Shown: one piece after another, positions 13,079 through 18,702 of the stretch
How the letters are laid out: each line of letters opens with the position of its first letter
Numbering within the stretch: position 1 is the stretch's first letter
Assembly (NCBI GenBank): GCA_947367415.1
Contig: CANBEE010000013.1
Coordinates: 1 to 18,702 of the forward strand
DNA from: an uncultured Bacteroidales bacterium
GTDB lineage: Bacteria > Bacteroidota > Bacteroidia > Bacteroidales > Bacteroidaceae
Direction: 5' to 3'
DNA: 18,702 bases
Program-made: the position numbers and the translations under genes
Notes under the pieces: model-generated
Seen by the model: only the letters and a program-made list of their open reading frames with translations
Database searches by the model: none
What the model was told of the DNA's origin: nothing

Positions 13079-15376
13079 TTACTGCTCTATGAACCGGCTG
13101 TTGAACATGTACCAGCCGATGGAGATGCCGATGCTAGCTGAGCATGGAGTGGAGCTGTTGTGGGTTAGGTAGGCGCTGACGACAACTGTGGAGAAACGTC
13201 CGACTAAGGAGAGTTCTTCGAGGTGGGACAGGGTGCTGAATGCACGGCCATAGTGTGCTTCGCCCTCATTGTTCCTGAGGATGGGGTATATGGGTACGAA
13301 TGCGTATGCCTCGAACCGAACTTGCAGGTAGGAGTTGAACTGATATATGGGCTTGATACCTGCTGCGAGGTATTGGTTGGCGCGAAAAGCGGTGTTGTAG
13401 GAGAATACGGTGTTGGGTGTGGGTGAGAACACACCAGCTTGCATCATCGATGCAGTGTAGTTCTGTGCGAGGTTGCGTGAGGAGTAGTAGCCCTCTGCGT
13501 GGGTTCCTATGATGAACTTCTCGGTGAAGGGCAGGTAGCGTTGGTCCCTGAAGGTCAACTGCAGCCATGAGATGTCTTCCTTTGAGGTGCCTGTGCCATG
13601 AAAGCGGCTTGGGGTATAGGTGTTTGTACCCATGAAAATCTGCGCAAGGATCTGTTGTGATGCGCCTTTGGTGGCGTATTGGATGGCGTTGAGCGAATTC
13701 TGCTTGAAGAGTACGGAACCACCTAGCAGACGATAGCGGTTGGTGGTGTAGCTGATGTTTCCCAGGTCGATGGTGTTGCCTTGCAGGTAGCTGTCTGTAA
13801 TCTGTCCGATACCGATGCCGAACTCGGCCTTGTGCTGTGTGATGAAGGGGAGGGCAAGCTTGATCTTTCCGAATGATTCGGTTTGCTTGTTGAGTGCAGG
13901 CATGGTGTTGTCGGAGAAGAGGAAGCTTTGCTTGAAATAGTTGATGGTGGAGTGGGAGCCTATGAAGCGTATGGACATAGGAATCTCCGTCGTGGTGTTG
14001 AGGCGTCCCATGAGTTGTACATTGTTGTACATGCGGCCGAATTGTCCGTCGAGCTGTATCTCTGTGGAGTAGCGGTTGAGGTGGTTGAAGTCAAGACCAT
14101 AGTATACCTGGTTGATGTTGTTTGTGGACAGCGCACCGCCGAATGAGAAGGATACGTTGTCTTTCATTGAGACGTCGAGGTGCAGGTCAAAGGTCTTGCT
14201 CCTTGGGTTGTATATGGCTGTGGGGTGTATCTCGTTGATTACATTTTCTGACATGAGTCGGAAGTAGGCTCTGCGGAACTCTCTGAGGCGTATATAGCGA
14301 TGTCCGGTGGGGCGTATCTCGTTGACGATGAATCGGCGCTGGGCCTCATTGACTCCACTAACGCTGATGCTCTTGAAAATAGGTTCGGGCAAGGAACTCT
14401 TGTAGGCTTCACGCCGCTCGGCCAATGTCTTGGAAGGGACGGTACGCTGTACTCTTTGCTTGATGGAGTCGATGTATTGCATGGTTGTGGTATACCCTAA
14501 GTCGAAGAGGTATTGTGCCTTGTCGAAGTCGAGCAGGCCGGCCTCGTTCTGCAGGTCGAAGTTGAGGAGTATACCATTCTCGTCGGGTAGGGCGTAGTTG
14601 CTGCTCTGCATGATCATGCTCTCTACCTGCGCTATGATGTCGTTCTCGTTTGGCAGCTCGTTTTGTGTTGACACTACACTTCCTATAATGTAATCGGGAT
14701 TGAAGTCGCGTTTCATGACATCGGCAGGGAAGTTGTTGTAGATGCCTCCGTCATAGGCGAGTACGCCGTTTATTTTGATGGGGCGGAATACGAACGGAAA
14801 GGTCATTGAAGCGCGTACAGCATTTCCTAAGTCCCCATGGTCGAAGACTATCTCGCGCTTGTTGTGTACATCCGAAGCTACGCACCGGAACGGTACCAGG
14901 AGTTTGTTGAAGTCTTCACCGCACGCTGCAGTAGCCTGCATGCATAGCTCCAGGATTTTCATGTTCATGAAGATGGGGTCGATGAGGCTGACCGGAAGAG
15001 CCTGCACGTCGGTGATGGAATCCCCGACATTCGCCTTGATGGAATAAAGCTTTGGCGTGGGGTCGTTTTGCTTGATGTAATAGATGTTGTCCTTGTCTAC
15101 TTCGCCCGTGTAGCACTGCTGGAACTCTTTGGAACTGATGAGGTCGAGCATCTCCAATGGGGTGTAACCCATAGCATACAGTGCACCGACGATAGCGCCG
15201 ATTGAGGTGCCTGTGATGTAATCGATGGGGATGTCGTTCTCCTCAAGAGCCTGTATGATGCCAATGTGAGTAATGCCTTTTGCACCGCCTCCGCTCAGCA
15301 CGAGGCCTACTGACTGGGCTTTCGCTGTGCCGATCAGTAGCAGTAGGGATAGCAGGGTTATAAGAGCACGTTTCAT
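13079..15376 (-). CDS. Patatin-like phospholipase fused to POTRA and outer-membrane beta-barrel
   Basis: This 765-residue protein has a signal peptide (1-20, ending TAKA-Q) followed directly by a patatin domain. The oxyanion motif is GGGAKG (29-34), the nucleophile elbow GTSIG has Ser58, and catalytic Asp209 is in YDGG. Near 330-400 is a POTRA-like segment (PIFKSISVSGVNEAQRRFIV). From about 410 to the end are amphipathic strands of an Omp85/BamA-type barrel; the last strand, SASIGISIGWYMF, is followed by six residues. The architecture matches PlpD-like type Vd proteins, in which the barrel is linked to a lipase domain. The likely activity is lipid or phospholipid acyl hydrolysis at the cell surface or outer membrane. 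Whether the enzyme is released is unknown. Confidence 0.92.
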   Translation of the reverse strand: MKRALITLLSLLLLIGTAKAQSVGLVLSGGGAKGITHIGIIQALEENDIPIDYITGTSIGAIVGALYAMGYTPLEMLDLISSKEFQQCYTGEVDKDNIYYIKQNDPTPKLYSIKANVGDSITDVQALPVSLIDPIFMNMKILELCMQATAACGEDFNKLLVPFRCVASDVHNKREIVFDHGDLGNAVRASMTFPFVFRPIKINGVLAYDGGIYNNFPADVMKRDFNPDYIIGSVVSTQNELPNENDIIAQVESMIMQSSNYALPDENGILLNFDLQNEAGLLDFDKAQYLFDLGYTTTMQYIDSIKQRVQRTVPSKTLAERREAYKSSLPEPIFKSISVSGVNEAQRRFIVNEIRPTGHRYIRLREFRRAYFRLMSENVINEIHPTAIYNPRSKTFDLHLDVSMKDNVSFSFGGALSTNNINQVYYGLDFNHLNRYSTEIQLDGQFGRMYNNVQLMGRLNTTTEIPMSIRFIGSHSTINYFKQSFLFSDNTMPALNKQTESFGKIKLALPFITQHKAEFGIGIGQITDSYLQGNTIDLGNISYTTNRYRLLGGSVLFKQNSLNAIQYATKGASQQILAQIFMGTNTYTPSRFHGTGTSKEDISWLQLTFRDQRYLPFTEKFIIGTHAEGYYSSRNLAQNYTASMMQAGVFSPTPNTVFSYNTAFRANQYLAAGIKPIYQFNSYLQVRFEAYAFVPIYPILRNNEGEAHYGRAFSTLSHLEELSLVGRFSTVVVSAYLTHNSSTPCSASIGISIGWYMFNSRFIEQ

Positions 15377-15412
15377 ATCAGCATGGTGTCGTTTCCAGTT
15401 TGTTTAATGCTT

Positions 15413-15420
15413 CAAATTTA
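15413..15420 (-). promoter_or_regulatory. Promoter -7 box of the patatin-barrel gene
   Basis: TAAATTTG on the minus strand is a perfect TAnnTTTG box, 36 bases before the ATG at 15376. No clear -33 TTG is seen at the expected distance. Confidence 0.55.
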
Positions 15421-15453
15421 GTGATTGTTTTTTTATCTTCGATAATATTTTAG

Positions 15454-15490
15454 TAAAAAAAAGAAAAACGGAGCCATTTGACTCCGTTTT
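15454..15490 (-). terminator. Intrinsic terminator after the small outer-membrane protein gene
   Basis: A 9-bp stem (AAAACGGAG at 15465-15473 with CTCCGTTTT at 15482-15490, 8-base loop) is followed on the minus strand by a T-rich run. It lies 17 bases after the stop at 15508 and separates that gene from the patatin promoter. Confidence 0.85.
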
Positions 15491-15507
15491 ATCCTATATA
15501 TGGTGTC

Positions 15508-16125
15508 TTAGTGACAAAAGATGAATCCGATGTAGGCTCTTGGCCCTATGGGGAGGTGTAGGTCAGGACCTCCGATGCCGTTGAGGAAATCAATTTTTAG
15601 CGTGAGGTGCAGTTTGGAGCTCACGATGTAGTCGCACCCGATGAAGGGGTCGATGGCTACGAAGGGCTCTTTGTGGAAGTAGGCTTCTGGCTCTGCAGCC
15701 CAGTCTTTCTTGCTGCCTTCAAACATGAGGAAATCGGTGGTGGTACCACCGCCAACGGTAACGCCGAGGTAGGGGGCAAATCGTCCCCAGGTCCATGTGT
15801 AGTCGGCCAGGAGACCTGCCCAGAAGGTCTTCACGTAGCTGCCGTTATTAAGCTGGCCCATCGAGGAGGTGTAGCCCTCGGTGCCTACGCGCCAATGGTC
15901 GCCCAAACGCAAGCGGATGACTCCGCCTATGCCCTTGGTAACGCCCGTCGCTTGATGGGATAGGGGAGCGATGTTGCCGTTGAGGTAGCCGGCGTGAAGC
16001 ATCATGCCTCCGTCGTAGCCGCGGATGAGGCGCTTGTTGTTACTGTCGGTTGCCATGGCTTGGCTACCTGCCAAGAGCAGGGCGATGAGGGTGAGCATTC
16101 TGCTTAGTCTGTAGATTTTTTTCAT
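15508..16125 (-). CDS. Small outer-membrane beta-barrel-like protein
   Basis: This 205-residue protein has a signal peptide (about 1-25, LTLIALLLAGSQAMA) and then alternating hydrophobic and polar strands rich in Gly and aromatic residues, ending in GPRAYIGFIFCH. This fits an eight-strand outer-membrane barrel of the OmpW/OmpX or OMP_b-brl size class, but I do not recognise a specific family. The function is unknown. The start is only 28 bases after a hairpin that follows the acyl ligase gene, and no separate promoter box is visible. It may therefore depend on read-through from the acyl ligase transcript. Confidence 0.75.
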   Translation of the reverse strand: MKKIYRLSRMLTLIALLLAGSQAMATDSNNKRLIRGYDGGMMLHAGYLNGNIAPLSHQATGVTKGIGGVIRLRLGDHWRVGTEGYTSSMGQLNNGSYVKTFWAGLLADYTWTWGRFAPYLGVTVGGGTTTDFLMFEGSKKDWAAEPEAYFHKEPFVAIDPFIGCDYIVSSKLHLTLKIDFLNGIGGPDLHLPIGPRAYIGFIFCH

Positions 16126-16153
16126 AGTTGGTAGTTGTTGATTATTAAGAAAG

Positions 16154-16180
16154 CCTCAGAGTACTCAGCGTGCTCTGAGG
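16154..16180 (-). terminator. Hairpin after the acyl ligase gene, terminator or attenuator
   Basis: A perfect 8-bp stem CCTCAGAG/CTCTGAGG (16154-16161 with 16173-16180, 11-base loop) is followed on the minus strand by CTTTCTTAAT. The T-run is short, so termination may be partial. It sits 28 bases after the acyl ligase stop and 28 bases before the next start codon. Confidence 0.55.
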
Positions 16181-16208
16181 TTGTATTTAAGGAATCAGGG
16201 GAGTGGTA

Positions 16209-17915
16209 TTATTTCTTCTTCTCCTGCTCTTTCTTCTCGTTCTTGCTGTATTGCTCCACGGTAGGTGCCGAATCTTTGTACTTGAAGCGGCGTATCTTCT
16301 GGGTAGCGGTTTTCTCGAAAGGCTCTTTCATCACCTCTACGGAGCTTACTTGTGATGACTTGTTGACGCTCTTGTTCACGTCGCCGAGCAGCTTGGCCTT
16401 CCAGGAGTCGAGCTTCTCGTAGAACTTGTCTTCAAACTCGCTGTCCCAGTCGATGTAGTTTTCCGCAGGCTGCACGAGGGCTACGAGGCGTCCGTCACGC
16501 TCTACGACGATAGACTCGCTCACGCCCTCCACGTTGTTGATGACGTTCTCAATTTCTTCGGGATAGATGTTCTCGCCCGAGGGGCCGAGTATCATGTTGC
16601 TGTTGCGGCCCTTGATGTAGAAACGGCCCTTCTCGTCTTGTACGGCGATGTCGCTGGTGCGGAACCATCCGTCTTCGGTGAACACGCTCTTCGTGCGCAC
16701 GGGATCTTTATAATATCCGAGCATCACGTTGGGTCCCTTGGCTACTACTTCGCCTTCGCCCGTCTGCGGGTCTACGTTGTGGAGCTTCAGCTTGACGTTG
16801 TATACGGGGTAGCCGAACGAGCCTACTGCACGCCAGCGGTTCATCGAGTAGCCCAGCAGGGGAGAGGTCTCGGTGAGTCCGTAGCCGATGGCATAGGGGA
16901 AGCCGGCCTTGAGGAGGAAGCGCTCTACCTCGGGGTCGAGCTTGGCGCCGCCGATGCCGTAGAACGACATGTGTCCGCCGAAGGTCTTCTTTATCTTCAT
17001 GCCGATAATCTTGCACATCAGGCCGTTCATGTGCTCATTCATCCAGGTGAGCGTGCGGCTCTTCTTGATGGTGGGGAGCACACTGCCCTTGTATACCTTC
17101 TCTATAATCATAGGTACGGTGAGCATGGTGGTGGGCTTTACAATCTTGAGCGCCTTCATCAGGAGCGATGCCACGGGAGGCTTGGGCAAGTAGTATACGG
17201 TAGCTCCGCAATACATGGGGTAGAGCATGCTAAGCGTCATCTCCAAGGTGTGGGCCATGGGCAATACAGAGAGCCAGCGGTCCTTCTCGGTGCGCTTGCA
17301 TGAGTGGTAGCAGGTGATGACGTTCGATGAGAGGTTGCGATGGCTCAGCACTACGCCTTTGGCACTGCCTGTTGTTCCTGATGTATAGATAATGGTGGCA
17401 ATGTCGTCGGGGGTGGGGTTGGTGGTGCGGCCGTCGCAGGTGAACTTGTCGTCGTCAGACTTGAGTATTTCGAAAGTGTCAAGGTCAAAGATGAGTGTCA
17501 TCTTGTCCTTTACCTCCTGGCTCACCTTGCCGATGAGGCGCTGCGATACGAACATCACCTTGCTCTCTGAGTGGTTGATGATGTTGGTCACCTCATTTTC
17601 CGAACTGTCGGGTAGGATAGGTATGGCGATACGGCCGAAAGGTACGATGCTGAAGAAGGCTACCGACCAGTTAGGCATGCTCTGTGCCAGGATGGCAACC
17701 TTGTCGCCAGCACCGATGCCGTATTGGGTGAGCTTTTTGGAAAGGCTGTCGCACTTGTCCTTGAAAGACTTGTAGGTGTAACCGCCCTCCTTGGTGTCGT
17801 ACCACTGAGTATATTGGTTCTTGGCGTATGCCGTAGTAGCGTATTCGTACAGTTTGGCAATCGTGTCAACGTAATTTTCTCGCATACGCTGCATGCGCTT
17901 GTAGAGTTGGATCAT
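16209..17915 (-). CDS. AMP-dependent synthetase, long-chain acyl-CoA ligase type
   Basis: This 568-residue ANL-superfamily enzyme activates a carboxylic acid as acyl-AMP and then usually forms a CoA thioester. The ATP-binding motif YTSGTTGSAKG is near residues 177-187 and YGLTETSP near 345-352. GWFRTSD leads into the mobile C-terminal domain, and the catalytic Lys is probably in KTATQKIRRFKY. The tail is strongly charged (KNEKKEQEKKK). I prefer ATG at 17915, preceded by A-rich sequence. A GTG at 17939 would add eight residues and overlap the TAG stop of the upstream acyltransferase by one base. Its pairing with a PlsC-type enzyme points to acyl-lipid synthesis or fatty-acid salvage. The exact substrate and acceptor are unknown. 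Confidence 0.9.
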   Translation of the reverse strand: MIQLYKRMQRMRENYVDTIAKLYEYATTAYAKNQYTQWYDTKEGGYTYKSFKDKCDSLSKKLTQYGIGAGDKVAILAQSMPNWSVAFFSIVPFGRIAIPILPDSSENEVTNIINHSESKVMFVSQRLIGKVSQEVKDKMTLIFDLDTFEILKSDDDKFTCDGRTTNPTPDDIATIIYTSGTTGSAKGVVLSHRNLSSNVITCYHSCKRTEKDRWLSVLPMAHTLEMTLSMLYPMYCGATVYYLPKPPVASLLMKALKIVKPTTMLTVPMIIEKVYKGSVLPTIKKSRTLTWMNEHMNGLMCKIIGMKIKKTFGGHMSFYGIGGAKLDPEVERFLLKAGFPYAIGYGLTETSPLLGYSMNRWRAVGSFGYPVYNVKLKLHNVDPQTGEGEVVAKGPNVMLGYYKDPVRTKSVFTEDGWFRTSDIAVQDEKGRFYIKGRNSNMILGPSGENIYPEEIENVINNVEGVSESIVVERDGRLVALVQPAENYIDWDSEFEDKFYEKLDSWKAKLLGDVNKSVNKSSQVSSVEVMKEPFEKTATQKIRRFKYKDSAPTVEQYSKNEKKEQEKKK

Positions 17916-17938
17916 ATTCTTTTGTTGTTTTTTGGCCA

Positions 17939-18493
17939 CTACTTTGTTACATACATCTCCTTATGTTTTCCTGTGAGGTGCATCTCCTCGTACATCTCCT
18001 GGATGCGCTTCATGTCGGCACGGGCATCGTCGGTGAGTTCTACCTTCTTGCCCCATCCCACATGCTTGGTGCCCCAGTCGAAGTAGCCCATATATACGGA
18101 GCAGCCTACTTCGCGGGCAATCGTATGGAAGCCTGTCTTCCAACGTTTGATGGGTTTGCGAGTGCCTTCGGGGGCTATGGCCAAGTGGCATGTCTTGGCC
18201 TCCTTCATCTGATGTATGGTGCTGAGTACCATTGAAACGGCATTCTTGCGGTCAACGGGTAGTCCGCCCAGCTTACGCAGCAGTCCACCCAAGGGCCAGA
18301 AGAAAAACTCCTTTTTGATCATTACTTTGGCGTCACCGCCTAACGACTTATAAAAAAGGTATGAGATAACGAAATCCCATCCTGAGGTGTGTGGTACTCC
18401 AAGGATAATGCATTTGTCTTCGGGGATGATGGTGTCATTGTCTACCGTCCATCCCATGCGTTTGAGCAACCAGCCACAAAATTTTTTCCACAT
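17939..18493 (-). CDS. PlsC-type 1-acylglycerol-3-phosphate acyltransferase family protein
   Basis: This 184-residue protein has the acyltransferase HX4D motif (PHTSGWD, His35 and Asp40) and the PEGTR motif (108-112) that binds the phosphate of the acceptor. It is shorter than typical PlsC (about 240 residues) and lacks an obvious long N-terminal TM region, so the acceptor may be lysophosphatidate or another lipid. It is the first gene of a two-gene unit with the acyl ligase, with a gap of 23 bases or a one-base overlap depending on the start chosen. A strong promoter lies upstream. Confidence 0.88.
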   Translation of the reverse strand: MWKKFCGWLLKRMGWTVDNDTIIPEDKCIILGVPHTSGWDFVISYLFYKSLGGDAKVMIKKEFFFWPLGGLLRKLGGLPVDRKNAVSMVLSTIHQMKEAKTCHLAIAPEGTRKPIKRWKTGFHTIAREVGCSVYMGYFDWGTKHVGWGKKVELTDDARADMKRIQEMYEEMHLTGKHKEMYVTK

Positions 18494-18532
18494 AAGGTTC
18501 GTTCTTTTTCTTGAATAACAAAATTTATTCTA

Positions 18533-18564
18533 CAAAGATATAACAAGTTGAGTCTAATACAAAA
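18533..18564 (-). promoter_or_regulatory. Promoter of the PlsC-acyl ligase operon
   Basis: On the minus strand TATCTTTG (18540-18533) is a perfect -7 box with TTTTG (18564-18560) 19 bases upstream. It is 39 bases before the acyltransferase ATG. Confidence 0.8.
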
Positions 18565-18635
18565 TAAATCAATCTGTTTTTCTGCACTTGTTGGTGCGAA
18601 ATGTGGAGAATCTGATACTTCATTGTTGATTATCA

Positions 18636-18666
18636 TTGTTTATTCATTCGCTTTTTGCTATCTTTG
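18636..18666 (+). promoter_or_regulatory. Rightward promoter for a gene beyond the window
   Basis: TATCTTTG (18659-18666) is a perfect -7 box with TTG (18636-18638) 20 bases upstream. It faces away from the acyltransferase promoter. No start codon follows within the remaining 36 bases, so the controlled gene lies outside the window. Confidence 0.65.
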
Positions 18667-18702
18667 CCTATCGAAAAACAAAAAATATTGAAGAATATTA
18701 AT

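Noticed and set aside
12855..13172. 105-residue plus-strand open frame crossing the tRNA-Arg gene
   Set aside because: It overlaps a well-formed tRNA, its promoter and the 3' end of the patatin gene.

Overview
The window looks like chromosomal DNA from a Bacteroidales bacterium, most likely Prevotella or a close relative. The genus is inference. The supporting signs are: repeated Bacteroidetes-type promoters (a -7 box TAnnTTTG, in four cases with TTG 19-20 bases upstream); start codons without clear Shine-Dalgarno sites; a large secreted GH127/GH146-type arabinofuranosidase with a GIYIINGQK-like C-terminal tail; an ECF sigma factor with a co-encoded membrane protein; and a patatin fused to an outer-membrane barrel. 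Several apparent upstream starts lie inside promoter boxes or overlap neighbouring genes, so I moved those starts to internal ATGs.

Layout. 1-677: a BlaI-type repressor (minus) with two matching operator-like sites, divergent from a TetR-type regulator. 678-1978: TetR plus an RluA-type pseudouridine synthase, whose end overlaps the convergent M16 peptidase by 15 bp. 1964-6518 (minus strand, reading leftward): DNA adenine methylase, NSS transporter, cyclophilin-type lipoprotein and M16 peptidase, closely packed behind one strong promoter. 6806-9922: the arabinofuranosidase, interrupted in frame by six 7-bp tandem repeats. 10181-12152: ECF sigma factor and a single-TM protein, probably its anti-sigma factor, with a carboxypeptidase-regulatory-like C-terminus. 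12153-12877: no convincing gene, but a 469-bp element with near-identical 87-bp inverted ends and an internal array of four 22-bp dyad repeats. 12878-12951: tRNA-Arg(ACG) with its own promoter and terminator. 13079-15376: patatin/outer-membrane barrel protein. 15508-16125: small outer-membrane barrel-like protein. 16209-18493: AMP-forming acyl ligase and PlsC-type acyltransferase, overlapping or nearly so. 18636-18702: a rightward promoter for a gene beyond the window.

How the genes fit together. Most are housekeeping or cell-envelope genes. PlsC plus acyl ligase suggests acyl-lipid handling. The patatin barrel and the small barrel protein are envelope-located. The cyclophilin lipoprotein and M16 peptidase are translationally coupled (ATGA) and may act in envelope protein quality control. 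The sigma/anti-sigma pair is divergent from the arabinofuranosidase, but nothing in the sequence proves that it regulates it.

The best candidates for something undescribed are the 469-bp inverted-repeat element with its regular 22-bp array, the 7-bp repeat inside the glycosidase gene, and the unrecognised anti-sigma-like protein.
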